From UBA10649 sp965278945 (GTDB lineage: Bacteria; Actinomycetota; Actinomycetes; S36-B12), in contig OZ257128.1 in NCBI GenBank assembly GCA_965278945.1, positions 2,790,001 through 2,854,000 on the forward strand: 64,000 bases of DNA, in the 5' to 3' direction. Positions 45,308 through 55,537 of the stretch are shown piece after piece. The notes beneath the pieces are model-generated. The model was not told the origin of the DNA. It saw only the letters and a list, made by a program, of their open reading frames with translations, and did not search any database. Both the position numbers and the translations under genes were made by a program. Position 1 is the stretch's first letter, and each line of letters begins with the position of its first letter.

Positions 45308-46654
45308 CTACCCCACATAGTGGCGGTCGGCCACGGCAAGCACCTCGTCGACGATGGCGAGTCCTTCCTTCGCCTCCTCGTCGGTGATGGTGCACGGCGG
45401 GACGATGTGCAGGCGGTTGAAGTTGGTCATGGGCAGTGCGCCGCGCTTCTTCATCTCGGCGACGATCTCGTTCATCGCGGGCGACGTGCCTGCATAAGGA
45501 GCCAGCGGCTCCCTGGTCTTGCGATCAGTGACCAGATCGAGCGCCCAGAACACTCCAAGTCCGCGCACCTCGCCGATCACCGGATGACGCTCCGCGAGCT
45601 CGCGCAGTCCTGGGCCGAGGACATCGGTACCGATGCGCGCCGCGTTCTCGATGATGCCCTCCTCCTTCATCGCATCGATGGACGCGACGATCGAGGCAGT
45701 GGCCAGGGGGTGGCCCGAGTAGGTCAGGCCGCCGGGGAACACTCGCTCCTCGAAGGTCGCGGCAATGTGATCGGAGATGACGACCCCGCCGACCGGCACG
45801 TAGCCGGAGTTCGAGCCCTTAGCGAAGGTGATGAGGTCCGGAACGATGTTGAAGTGCTCGAAGGCGAACCACTTGCCCGTGCGGCCGAAGCCGCACATGA
45901 CCTCGTCGGTGATCAGCATGATCCCGTGGGCATCGCAGAGTGCGCGAACCCCTTCGAGGTATCCCGGCGGCGGGATGAGGATGCCCGCGGTGCCGACGAC
46001 GGTCTCGAGCAGGATCGCGGCGATCGTCGACGGACCCTCGAACTGAATGACCTGAGCGAGGTGGGCAATCGCGCGCTCGGACTCCTGCTCCTCGGAGTCC
46101 GACCAGAAGGGCGAGCGGTACGGGTACGGGCCGAAGAAGTGCACGACATGCTGCGCGTACTCGTTCGGCCAGCGGCGTGGATCGCCCGTCGCCTGGATCG
46201 CGGTGCCGGTGTTGCCGTGGTACGAGCGGTACGTGGACAGCACCTTCGATCGGCCGGTGTGCAGACGTGCCATGCGGATCGCGTTCTCGTTCGCGTCGGC
46301 GCCGCCGTTGGTGAAGAACACCTTGTTCATTCCGTCGGGAGCTAGCCCGGCGATCCGCATCGCGGCCTCGCCGCGGGCGGCGTTCGCGTGCTGCGGCGCG
46401 ACGGTCGGGAGCAGGGCCGCCTGATCCTGAATCGCCTTGACGACCTTCGGGTGACGATGGCCGATGTTGACGTTGATCAGCTGAGAGGAGAGGTCCAGGT
46501 AGCGGTTGCCGTCGAAGTCCCAGACGTAGCAGCCCTCGGCCGCGGCGATGTCCAGCGGGTTGAGCGCACCCTGAGCGCTCCATGAGTGGAAGACATGTGC
46601 GCGGTCAAGGTCGTGGACGCGCTTTCCGGCCTCGGGGTCTGGGGTGAACGTCAT
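45308..46654 (-). CDS. class III PLP-dependent aminotransferase (omega-amino acid type)
   Basis: A 448-residue fold-type I transaminase. VFFTNGGADANENAIRMARL, LITDEVMCGFGRTGKW (Asp of the PLP site) and the PLP lysine in LITFAKGSNSGYVPVGGVVI are clear. The start MTFTPDPEAGKRVHDLDRAH and WSAQGALNPL resemble the aspartate aminotransferase family/taurine- or beta-alanine-pyruvate group. ATG at 46654 follows AGAGGAGTTCGAG. A catabolic link to imported polyamines (pot operon 11 kb away) is possible but speculative. Confidence 0.86.
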   Translation of the reverse strand: MTFTPDPEAGKRVHDLDRAHVFHSWSAQGALNPLDIAAAEGCYVWDFDGNRYLDLSSQLINVNIGHRHPKVVKAIQDQAALLPTVAPQHANAARGEAAMRIAGLAPDGMNKVFFTNGGADANENAIRMARLHTGRSKVLSTYRSYHGNTGTAIQATGDPRRWPNEYAQHVVHFFGPYPYRSPFWSDSEEQESERAIAHLAQVIQFEGPSTIAAILLETVVGTAGILIPPPGYLEGVRALCDAHGIMLITDEVMCGFGRTGKWFAFEHFNIVPDLITFAKGSNSGYVPVGGVVISDHIAATFEERVFPGGLTYSGHPLATASIVASIDAMKEEGIIENAARIGTDVLGPGLRELAERHPVIGEVRGLGVFWALDLVTDRKTREPLAPYAGTSPAMNEIVAEMKKRGALPMTNFNRLHIVPPCTITDEEAKEGLAIVDEVLAVADRHYVG

Positions 46655-46750
46655 CTCGAACTCCTCTATTGCGACTGTGGAGCACGATAGTCGTCACCTA
46701 GGCGCGCGAAAACTTCAAGAATGTTCCAGACATTTGCCCCCAGCCGCCGG

Positions 46751-48145
46751 TTAGGCGATCTGTTCGGGTGGGTGGTCGTAGTGGCGACCTTGGGGTGAGG
46801 TCCAGGTGCAGGTTCCGTCGGCTTGGCTGGTGGTGATCGTCCAGCCGGCGTGGGTCTTGAGCTGGTGGTGCCGTACGCACAATGCGCCGAGGTTCTGCCT
46901 GCTGGTCTCCCCGTTGTCGTCCCAGGGACGGGCGTGGTCGATCTGGCATGTGGTGGCGCGTCGCCGGCAGCCGGGGAACCGGCAGGTGACGTCGCGGGCC
47001 TGGACGTACTCCCGGAGCCGGTCGGGGATGGCGTAGCTCCTGCGGCCGATGTCCAGCAGGTGCCCGGTGAGCGGGTCGGTGACCAGTCGGCGCATGGTGA
47101 CCGCGATGTCGGGGTCGCCCAGCAGGTCGCGGATGACGTCGGCGAGCACGGGGCCAGACGAGCAGCCGGACCCGGCGAGGGTGGCGGGGTCGTCGGCGAG
47201 GTCGAGCAGGGTCGCCAGGTCGATCACGAGGTCCAGGTGTGCCGAGCGGCGGGGGCGCCCTGCGTGCCCGGCGCCGGGAACCAAGTCGGTAGCCGAGTCC
47301 AGGACCAGCTCGCGCAGCGCGGCCGCACGCTTCTCCCCGATCCGCATCTCCTCGCTTCCGGCGGCTACGTCCATGGTGGCCGCGCGGGTGTCGATGGCGG
47401 TCATGAGCGCGTGGGCGTCCTCGGTGGCCATCCGGGCAATGAGGGTCGAGATCCCGTCGAGGTCGTCGACCACGTACACGTCCCGGGTGCAGCGGGCCTC
47501 CAGCCGCCGCTGCCTGGCCCCGTCGGCGTCGATCGCCAGCACAGCCCGACGCGCCGCAGCCCGGGTGGCCACGAGGGTTCCCCGGCGCGCGACCGGCAGG
47601 ACCCGGGACTGCAGTTGCGCGCAGGCGATCGTGAAGTCCACCCCGTGCCGGCCACCGTCGGCGTACCGCCCCGGCAGCCGGGAGGACGCCTCGGCCAGGA
47701 CTGCCACGTGCCCGGTGCTGATCTCGCCCAGGGACAAGGCCTCATGGGTCGCCGCCAGCGGCCCAGCCAGGAGGCGGGCGGTGTCGATGCGGTGGCCCGT
47801 GGTGACCGGGGACCAGCGCAGCGCGGCGGCGATCTCCTCGCGCACCGCGTCCTCGACCCGCACCGTCCGCTCCTGATCATGGCCAGGGCGCGGGTCCAGC
47901 AGCACGAACTCGTCGACCTGCCGATCACCGGACGCTGCCGCGACCAGGAACTCGGCCTGCACCGAGGCCCACCACGCACTGATCCGCTCATGGACCTGCA
48001 GGCACGTCACCGCATCAGGCGGACTCAACGTGCTGCGGTCGATCATCAGCAGCACCGACTGCGCGAACAACCCCGGCTCCATGTCGACCACGCACTCCAG
48101 CAACTGCGCAGGAGACGCAGTCAGTAGATCCAAGTCGGTGAGCAT
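46751..48145 (-). CDS. DUF222 / HNH endonuclease family protein (13E12 repeat type)
   Basis: A 464-residue protein typical of actinobacteria and often multi-copy. The N-terminal DUF222 region spans residues about 30-340; the C-terminal HNH nuclease (about 375-445) shows CRFPGCRRRATTCQIDHARP, NLGALCVRHHQLKT with zinc cysteines and the HNH histidine. Such genes are mobile or tandemly repeated in mycobacteria (REP13E12). No flanking repeats or target duplication were recognised here. Function unknown. Confidence 0.87.
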   Translation of the reverse strand: MLTDLDLLTASPAQLLECVVDMEPGLFAQSVLLMIDRSTLSPPDAVTCLQVHERISAWWASVQAEFLVAAASGDRQVDEFVLLDPRPGHDQERTVRVEDAVREEIAAALRWSPVTTGHRIDTARLLAGPLAATHEALSLGEISTGHVAVLAEASSRLPGRYADGGRHGVDFTIACAQLQSRVLPVARRGTLVATRAAARRAVLAIDADGARQRRLEARCTRDVYVVDDLDGISTLIARMATEDAHALMTAIDTRAATMDVAAGSEEMRIGEKRAAALRELVLDSATDLVPGAGHAGRPRRSAHLDLVIDLATLLDLADDPATLAGSGCSSGPVLADVIRDLLGDPDIAVTMRRLVTDPLTGHLLDIGRRSYAIPDRLREYVQARDVTCRFPGCRRRATTCQIDHARPWDDNGETSRQNLGALCVRHHQLKTHAGWTITTSQADGTCTWTSPQGRHYDHPPEQIA

Positions 48146-48207
48146 AATCGAAAACTAGAAGACAGGACTGACACTCGTACACCCCGAAAACCCTTTATCC
48201 ACAACGA

Positions 48208-48894
48208 CTATTCAAGTACGGCGACTAGTTCCGCGAGACTCGAGATGGTCGCTACTCCCGGCGGTCCACTGCCCGCCGCGTAGCGGTTAATCCACACTGG
48301 CGTGATCCCCGCCGACTGCGCTCCCGCGACATCTGCGTCGAGGTCGTCGCCGACATAGACGACAGAGTCAGGGCTCGCGCCCATTGCCTCGTACATGGCC
48401 GCGAAGGCAAGTGGACTCGGCTTGTAGGCGGGTAGATCGCTCGCAGCGAGAATCACGTCGAAGCGGTCGAGAATGCCCAGTCGCTCGAGCTTGGCGAGTT
48501 GCTGCGATTGCTCGCCATTCGTGAGGATCGCCAGTCGAAAACCGAGACGATCCAACTCGTCCAGCGCGGGCACGACATCCGAGAACGGCTCCCATGAGTC
48601 CCGGTAGTGCGGCAGGTACTCCTGGAAGAGCCGGTCGAGGTCGCGGCCCGTCGAGTCGACATCGAGCAGTTCGAGGAGACCGGCCATGCGTCGACGGCGC
48701 TGCTCGTCGAAGTCGATCCGACCTGCCGCGTGATCTCCAAAGTGCTGAACCTCAAGAGCCGCCCAGCCTGGACGGACGTCGCTGGATGACGACCATCCCT
48801 GACACTCGACGAAGCGAAGAACTGCGCGTCTAGCCGCGCCGTCGTGATCGAACAGGGTGCCGTCGAGGTCGAAGCCGACGACGGAGGTGCGCAT
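48208..48894 (-). CDS. HAD family hydrolase
   Basis: A 228-residue phosphatase of the haloacid dehalogenase superfamily. Motif I VVGFDLDGTLFDHDGAARRA (nucleophile Asp), motif II LAILTNGEQSQ, motif III Lys in AYKPSPLAFAAMYEAMG, and motif IV VYVGDDLDADVAGAQSAG. A helical cap (residues about 20-85) gives specificity. Related to YjjG-type nucleotidases; substrate unproven. The ATG at 48894 touches the stop of the upstream GNAT gene (TGATG). Confidence 0.88.
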   Translation of the reverse strand: MRTSVVGFDLDGTLFDHDGAARRAVLRFVECQGWSSSSDVRPGWAALEVQHFGDHAAGRIDFDEQRRRRMAGLLELLDVDSTGRDLDRLFQEYLPHYRDSWEPFSDVVPALDELDRLGFRLAILTNGEQSQQLAKLERLGILDRFDVILAASDLPAYKPSPLAFAAMYEAMGASPDSVVYVGDDLDADVAGAQSAGITPVWINRYAAGSGPPGVATISSLAELVAVLE

Positions 48895-49946
48895 CACCGA
48901 ACTCTGGCCTCAAGCGACGCCTTCACGTCCGGCCATTCGTCGATCGTCACCGCGAACAGCACGGTGTCGCGAACCGACCTGTCCTGTCTGCGTTGGAAGC
49001 GGCGCAGAACGCCTTCGTAGCGCGCCCCGAGCTTCGTGATCGCTGCCTGGCTTCGGGTATTGCGGATGTCAGTCTTCAGCTGGACTCGAGCCATGTTCGC
49101 GACCTCGAAAGCCCACGTCATCAGTAGCAACTTGCACTCGGGATTGACCGCCGTCGCCCATACCGACGGCGTGTACGCGGTGAAACCGATCTCGAGGCGC
49201 GCGTCGAACGGTGACACCTCGAGGAAGGACGTCATGCCGACGACCGCTCCGCCCTGCCTGACCGTCCACGGGTAGAACCCGATCGCGCTCGTGCCGTGCA
49301 GCAGGGCACGCATCGCGTCGGCGGAGTCGGGCCGGCCTCTCACATGCGCCCACACCGCGTCATGGTCGAGAGCAGCGAACAACTCGTCCGCATCGGCGTC
49401 AGGGTCGGTGATCGACAAGGTGACATGGCGGCCGCGGAGGATCGTTCCGGCCGGCACCGGCCATAGCGCTTCCGGCCAAGGTGAATCGGCTGGACGCGGG
49501 TCGGTCAGCCGCGGACGTCGTGCCGGGATCTGCTTGCGGAAGTGCACGTACTCATCGACGGACTCGATATCGAAGCCCATCGCCTGATGAAAGGCGATCG
49601 AATCCGTGTTGATCGGGCTGGTGATGCAACGGAGCGTCGTGACCCCCCGCGCGCCCATGGACTCGGAGAACTCTGCGTACAGCGCCGAGCCAAGTCCCTG
49701 GCCCCGCTGATCGGGGCGGACCCCGACGAAGTGGATGTAGGCGAACGACGAATCGTCAGCGGACTGGAATCCGACGAGAAACCCCGCCATGTTCCCGTCG
49801 TCGTCCTCGGCGATCAGCGAGGTCGACGCGAAATGGGTGAAGAACAGTTCCTGGAGCAGAGCCGTCAGGTCCCTGCCACCCCACCACTCGGGCAGCACGG
49901 CAATCACGGACGAGTAGTCCGCGGCCGATGCGGGTCTGAACCTCAT
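48894..49946 (-). CDS. tandem GNAT acetyltransferase (two domains fused)
   Basis: A 350-residue protein with two GNAT domains. Residues 1-150 are a classical GNAT: IHFVGVRPDQRGQGLGSALY and SINTDSIAFHQAMGFDIES-like region (TSPINTDSIAFHQAMGFDI). Residues about 165-345 resemble RimJ/RimL-type enzymes: LRGRHVTLSITDPDADADEL, IGFTAYTPSVWATAVNPECK and LKTDIRNTRSQAAITKLGAR. The fusion is not common and suggests two related substrates or an inactive regulatory half. It starts just after the purA stop. Confidence 0.85.
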   Translation of the reverse strand: MRFRPASAADYSSVIAVLPEWWGGRDLTALLQELFFTHFASTSLIAEDDDGNMAGFLVGFQSADDSSFAYIHFVGVRPDQRGQGLGSALYAEFSESMGARGVTTLRCITSPINTDSIAFHQAMGFDIESVDEYVHFRKQIPARRPRLTDPRPADSPWPEALWPVPAGTILRGRHVTLSITDPDADADELFAALDHDAVWAHVRGRPDSADAMRALLHGTSAIGFYPWTVRQGGAVVGMTSFLEVSPFDARLEIGFTAYTPSVWATAVNPECKLLLMTWAFEVANMARVQLKTDIRNTRSQAAITKLGARYEGVLRRFQRRQDRSVRDTVLFAVTIDEWPDVKASLEARVR

Positions 49947-51230
49947 CTAAAGAAGGTCGTGGATCGCGATCGTCGCGTCGCGGTCCTGGCCAACGCCGAT
50001 CGCGCTGATCCGGGCGCCCGAGACGTCCTCGAGGAACTTCACGTAGGCCTGGGCGTTCGCGGGCAGGTCGGAGACCTCGCGCGCGTCGGAGATGTCCTCG
50101 CTCCAGCCGGGAAGCATTTCGTAGATCGGCTTCGCGTGGTGGAACTCGGTCTGCGTCATCGGCACCTCGTCGCTGCGGACGCCATCGACGTCGTAAGCGA
50201 CGCACACCGGGATCTGCTCCCAGCCGGTCAGTACGTCGAGCTTGGTCAAGAAGATGTCGGTGAGTCCGTTGACGCGACTGGCGAAGCGGGCGATCGGCGC
50301 ATCGAACCAGCCACAGCGTCGCGGGCGACCGGTAGTGACGCCACGCTCGCCGCCGATGGTGCGCAGCCGCTCGCCATCGTCGTCGAGCAACTCGGTCGGG
50401 AACGGGCCGGAGCCCACGCGGGTCGTGTAGGCCTTGAGGATCCCCACGACTCCGGTGATCCGGGTCGGGCCGATGCCGCTGCCCGTGCACGCGCCGCCGG
50501 CCGTCGGGTTGCTCGATGTGACGAACGGGTACGTGCCGTGGTCGACGTCCAGCAGCGTGCCCTGGCCACCCTCGAGCAGCACGACCTTGTCGTCGTCGAG
50601 TGCCTTGTTGAGCATGAGCGCGGTGTCAGCGACGTACGGACGAAGGATGTCGGCGTACTCAAGGAGCGCTTCGGAGATCGCATCGACATCGAGCGCGCGT
50701 CGGTTGTAGACCTTGACGAGGACCTGGTTCTTGCCCTCGAGCGCACTCTCGACCTTCTGCCGCAGGATGGACGGATCGAACAGGTCCTGGACGCGGATGC
50801 CGATGCGTCCGATCTTGTCGCTGTACGTCGGACCGATGCCGCGACCGGTGGTGCCGAGCTTGGCCTTGCCCAGGAATCGCTCCGTCACCTTGTCGAGCGT
50901 GACGTGGTACGGCGTGATGAGGTGCGCGTTCGCACTGATGACCAGCTTCGAGGTGTCGACGTCGCGCTCGTTGAGGTTCGCCATCTCCTGCAGCAGCACC
51001 GCAGGGTCGATGACGACGCCGTTGCCGATAACCGGAATCACCGATGGCGTGAGGATGCCGCTGGGCAGCAGGTGGAGTGCGAACTTCTGGTCACCGATCA
51101 CGACCGTATGGCCGGCGTTGTTGCCGCCTTGGTAGCGCACGACGTAGTCGACGCGCCCCCCGAGGAGGTCCGTGGCTTTTCCCTTGCCTTCGTCGCCCCA
51201 TTGGGCGCCTACAAGGACGATCGCTGGCAT
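49947..51230 (-). CDS. purA: adenylosuccinate synthase
   Basis: A 427-residue GTP-dependent enzyme joining IMP and aspartate on the way to AMP. P-loop QWGDEGKGKATDLLG, GGNNAGHTVV, GTTGRGIGPTYSDKIGR, LLEGGQGTLLDVDHGTYPFV and GERGVTTGRPRRCGWFD are all intact. Together with purB in the same window it completes AMP synthesis. The neighbouring renalase-like gene is in the same orientation, 13 bases upstream. Confidence 0.97.
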   Translation of the reverse strand: MPAIVLVGAQWGDEGKGKATDLLGGRVDYVVRYQGGNNAGHTVVIGDQKFALHLLPSGILTPSVIPVIGNGVVIDPAVLLQEMANLNERDVDTSKLVISANAHLITPYHVTLDKVTERFLGKAKLGTTGRGIGPTYSDKIGRIGIRVQDLFDPSILRQKVESALEGKNQVLVKVYNRRALDVDAISEALLEYADILRPYVADTALMLNKALDDDKVVLLEGGQGTLLDVDHGTYPFVTSSNPTAGGACTGSGIGPTRITGVVGILKAYTTRVGSGPFPTELLDDDGERLRTIGGERGVTTGRPRRCGWFDAPIARFASRVNGLTDIFLTKLDVLTGWEQIPVCVAYDVDGVRSDEVPMTQTEFHHAKPIYEMLPGWSEDISDAREVSDLPANAQAYVKFLEDVSGARISAIGVGQDRDATIAIHDLL

Positions 51231-51243
51231 GGGGCAAGGCTAT

Positions 51244-52185
51244 CTACTGACGCTGACGACCCGCCAATTCCAAGCCGAGGCGATGGCCGGACAGCCACGC
51301 CGTTTCGACCCGGGGGCCATCAGCAAACGCGTCACCGGCAAGGGCGACGGTGCCGTCGGACGAGATCCAGAAGGACTCCGCACGCGCGGCGGTCGGCTTC
51401 GCGTAGGTCCATCGATGCACGTCGACCCAGTCGGGATGCTCACGGAATCCGAGGACGCGCTGGATCGCGCTCACCACATTCGGGATGACGGCCTTCGGGT
51501 CGTCGAGGTGTCGCGCAGAAAAGACTGGCTCGACGTGCGCCACGAGCACCGGGGCGCCATCGCCACGCCTGCTGCCATCGTCGGCAATCCACGTGATGAC
51601 CGGATCGTCGTTGACGAACACTCCGTCCAGTTCCACCCAGTGCGATGCGTCGAACACGCACGTGACCGCGAGAACCGGTTGCCACACAACGGATTCCTGC
51701 GGAAGCGCGGAGGCGATCCGCGCCGCCTGGGGGCTCGGCATGCATAGCGCAACCGCGCCTGCCTCGAGCGTCTCGGCTCGTTCGACGAGCGCTCCGGTCG
51801 ACACCGCAGGCAGTCCCTGAGCGAGCGCCTCCACGACACTTCGCAGTCCTCCGGGTGCGGCGAAACGCATGGGTCCGGCGGTGACACCCTCGATCCCCGC
51901 AGGCCCGGCGACGTGGAATCCGTCGGTCCAGGGCCTTACGACTCCCGCTGATTCAAGGCGTGAGACCACGGCAGCGAAGTGCGGATCGGAGGCGGTGAAG
52001 TAGGAGGCCCCGATATCGACGACGCGCCCGTCGAACGCCGTCCCGGTATCGCGCAAGGTCCTGGACGCCATGCGACCGCCGAGTCGGAGACTTCGTTCAC
52101 GCAGTTCGACAGCAACGCCCTGGCCATGCAGCGCCGCGGCACACGCGACTCCGCTGATGCCGCCACCGACGACGATGGCACCCAC
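51244..52185 (-). CDS. renalase-like FAD/NAD(P)-dependent oxidoreductase
   Basis: A 313-residue flavoprotein of the renalase/amine-oxidase-like group: N-terminal GAIVVGGGISGVACAAALHG, RLGGRMASRTLRDTG, and C-terminal VALAGDAFADGPRVETAWLS with the FAD ribityl site. Bacterial renalases oxidise mis-reduced (2- or 6-dihydro) NAD(P)H isomers, a metabolite-repair role. The GTG at 52185 lies 5 bases from the DUF3151 stop, so these genes likely form a run with fba and purA. Confidence 0.85.
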   Translation of the reverse strand: MGAIVVGGGISGVACAAALHGQGVAVELRERSLRLGGRMASRTLRDTGTAFDGRVVDIGASYFTASDPHFAAVVSRLESAGVVRPWTDGFHVAGPAGIEGVTAGPMRFAAPGGLRSVVEALAQGLPAVSTGALVERAETLEAGAVALCMPSPQAARIASALPQESVVWQPVLAVTCVFDASHWVELDGVFVNDDPVITWIADDGSRRGDGAPVLVAHVEPVFSARHLDDPKAVIPNVVSAIQRVLGFREHPDWVDVHRWTYAKPTAARAESFWISSDGTVALAGDAFADGPRVETAWLSGHRLGLELAGRQRQ

Positions 52186-52190
52186 GTGAC

Positions 52191-52594
52191 TCAGGCGCGC
52201 GGGATCGTCGGGTCGCAGTCCTCGAGGAAGGCGGCGATCCGCTCGACCTCATCTGTCTCGCCGATTGCGGCCGACGCGCGGCCGAGGGATCGCAGGCAGC
52301 GCAGGAAACCCTGGTTCGGCACATGAGACCACGGGACCGGGCCGTGGCCCTTCCAGCCGTTGCGCCGCAGCGCGTCCAGACCACGGTGGTAGCCGACTCG
52401 GGCGAAGGCGTACGACTCCACGACCTTGCCGTCGGCCCACGCCTGATCGCTGAGTACCGCCCAGGCAAGCGAGCTGGTCGGGTGCTGGCGCACGACGGTG
52501 TCAGCGCTGGCACCCGACTCGATCGCGGTGAACGCCAGATCCTCGGGGAGCAGGGTGGGGGGCGGGCCGCCGAAGAGATCCTGACCGACCGTCA

Positions 52595-52595
<1 letters not shown>
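52191..52595 (-). CDS. DUF3151 family protein
   Basis: A 134-residue actinobacterial protein: TVGQDLFGGPPPTLLPEDLA, HPTSSLAWAVLSDQAW and ALRRNGWKGHGPVPWSHVPN are characteristic of DUF3151, a helical family commonly next to class II aldolase. Function unknown. Its ATG touches the fba stop (TGATG), so it is coupled to fba. Confidence 0.88.
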
Positions 52596-53617
<1,022 letters not shown>

Positions 53618-53666
53618 GGGGTGCTCCTGCGATTAGCGGGCGGATGTAAGCGCTCCCATCCTTCCA

Positions 53667-54899
53667 CTACGGAGCAGCGGTAGTCGACTGGAGCGATCGC
53701 ACCGACTTCGACAGCAGCGTTGCGAGGATCGCCACGAGGGCGACGAAGGCCGCCACGAGGAAGGCGGTCTTGAGCCCGACGAAGGCGACAAGCGGCCCGG
53801 CGAGCGCCAGGCCGATCGGCCCGAACATGAGGGAGCCCATCGCGTCGTACGAGCCCACCCTCGACAGGGCCTCACGAGGAACGTTCGTCTGCAGGGCGGT
53901 GAACCACAGCACCTGGAACAGCTCGATCGAGACTCCCCACGCGAAGGAACCGGCGGCGATCACCCACAGCGGCGCCCCGAAGGCAAGGGTCACCAGCCAG
54001 ATCGGCAGGGTCAACGTGGTGAGCATCCCGAACAGCATCGGGCGTCGAATCCGGATCCGGGAGGCGACGATGGCTCCGACGAGCAGGCCCGCGGCCTGGA
54101 CTGCGAGGACCGCGGCCCACGCCTTGGCGCCCTCCTTCTCCCCGCCGTACTGCTCGACCGCGAAGACCGGCCCCATGACCTGCTCGGCTCCGTACAGCGC
54201 CATGACGATGATGCTGAATGACGCCACCACCACGACGACCCAGCGAAAGGACAAGAACACCCGCCAGCCGTGCCTGAGGTCTCCGAGCATCGATTCGCCC
54301 GACACGTGCGGCTTCGAGGCATGACGGAAGCTGAAGACGAGAAGGCCCGCAACGAAGAAGGAGACCGCGTCGACCGCGATCGCGAAGCCCGAGCCAACGA
54401 GGGCGACGAGCACGCCGCCCAGGGCCGCGCCGCCGATCAGGCCGGCGTTCGCGGCCATGCTGACGTACGCGTTTGCGGGCTGGAGGAACTCGTCCTCCAC
54501 CACGTCGGGAATGAGGCCCGAGTACGCCGGCCACCACAGGGCGTTGAGGACGCCGGTGATGAACGACAAGACCACGAGAGCCGGGATCGTCGCGTTGTCC
54601 GTGATGAACAGGTAGGCCATGACGGCCACGACACCGCTGAGGATCAGGTCGGTGATCGCGATTACGGTCGCGCGACCAAGCCGGTCTGCGATGACTCCGC
54701 CGATCGGAAGCATGATGACCAGGGGTATCGCCTGCGCCGCTAGCACGATGCTCAAGGACGTCGCGGAACCTTCGGGCAGCGCGAGGATGCCGAACGCGAG
54801 AGCGATCGGCGCGATGCCGTTGCCCAAGTTGCTGATCGTGCGCGCAACGAACAGCCTCCGGTAGCGCCCGTTCCCGAAAAGGGCTCGGACCTGACTCAC
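53667..54899 (-). CDS. MFS transporter (antibiotic/siderophore efflux type)
   Basis: A 410-residue MFS_3-like exporter with about 12 helices: N-terminal QVRALFGNGRYRRLFVARTI and ISNLGNGIAPIALAF, the A-loop GGVIADRLGRATVIAITDLI and NALWWPAYSGLIPDVVEDEF, matching the EntS/macrolide-efflux group. GTG at 54899 overlaps the stop of the upstream methyltransferase (GTGA). Substrate unknown. Confidence 0.9.
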   Translation of the reverse strand: MSQVRALFGNGRYRRLFVARTISNLGNGIAPIALAFGILALPEGSATSLSIVLAAQAIPLVIMLPIGGVIADRLGRATVIAITDLILSGVVAVMAYLFITDNATIPALVVLSFITGVLNALWWPAYSGLIPDVVEDEFLQPANAYVSMAANAGLIGGAALGGVLVALVGSGFAIAVDAVSFFVAGLLVFSFRHASKPHVSGESMLGDLRHGWRVFLSFRWVVVVVASFSIIVMALYGAEQVMGPVFAVEQYGGEKEGAKAWAAVLAVQAAGLLVGAIVASRIRIRRPMLFGMLTTLTLPIWLVTLAFGAPLWVIAAGSFAWGVSIELFQVLWFTALQTNVPREALSRVGSYDAMGSLMFGPIGLALAGPLVAFVGLKTAFLVAAFVALVAILATLLSKSVRSLQSTTAAP

Positions 54900-55513
54900 G
54901 TTGCGTGCTGCCGGATCCACGAGTGCATGGCGATCGCGGCGGCCGCACCGGCATTGATCGATCGAGTCGAGCCGAACTGGGTGATCGACAGCACCGACGA
55001 GCAGGAATCGCGCGCGAGTTCGGTCAGCCCGTCGCCCTCCTGCCCGAAGAGCAGGACGCACGAGCGCGGCAGGTTGGCCGACTCGATGGGCATAGCGCCG
55101 GGCAGGTTGTCGATGCCGAGGACCGGCAGTCCCTCGGAACTGGCCCAGTCGCGCAGTTCGGCCGCGTCGGCGTGATGCCTGATGTGCTGGTACCGGTCGG
55201 TGACCATCGCACCGCGACGGTTCCACCGGCGACGTCCGACGACATGGACCTCCTTGGCGAGGAAGGCGTTCGCCGTGCGCACGACCGAGCCAATGTTGAA
55301 GTCGTGATTGAAGTTCTCGATCGCGACGTGGAACGGGTGCCGGCGCAGGTCGAGATCGGCGACGATCGCGTCAAGGCTCCAGTAGCGATAGGCATCGACC
55401 ACGTTGCGACGGTCGCCTTGCGACAGCAGTTCGGGGTCGTAGCGTGCGTCATCGGGCCACTCGCCCACCCACGGACCGACGCCGATTTCGGCAGGTGCAG
55501 CGTCGGCGTTCAT
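54896..55513 (-). CDS. TrmH family (SPOUT) RNA methyltransferase
   Basis: A 205-residue SpoU/TrmH-type 2'-O-methyltransferase with the SPOUT motifs: VAIENFNHDFNIGSVVRTAN (motif 1, Asn/Arg), CVLLFGQEGDGLTELARDSC (motif 2), and ITQFGSTRSINAGAAAAIAM (motif 3). Targets a tRNA or rRNA ribose; the exact RNA is not predictable. ATG at 55513 is used; starts at 55564 are also open. Divergent from a DedA gene with 24 bases between starts. Confidence 0.88.
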   Translation of the reverse strand: MNADAAPAEIGVGPWVGEWPDDARYDPELLSQGDRRNVVDAYRYWSLDAIVADLDLRRHPFHVAIENFNHDFNIGSVVRTANAFLAKEVHVVGRRRWNRRGAMVTDRYQHIRHHADAAELRDWASSEGLPVLGIDNLPGAMPIESANLPRSCVLLFGQEGDGLTELARDSCSSVLSITQFGSTRSINAGAAAAIAMHSWIRQHAT

Positions 55514-55537
55514 GCGGGCGACGATAGCCTCATTGGC

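Noticed and set aside
46823..48127. 434-codon frame opposite the DUF222 gene
   Set aside because: Antisense to a well recognised DUF222/HNH gene and has no domain pattern.
46751..48145. DUF222/HNH gene as part of a mobile element
   Set aside because: The family is mobile in mycobacteria, but no terminal repeats, target duplication, integrase or tRNA target were seen next to it.
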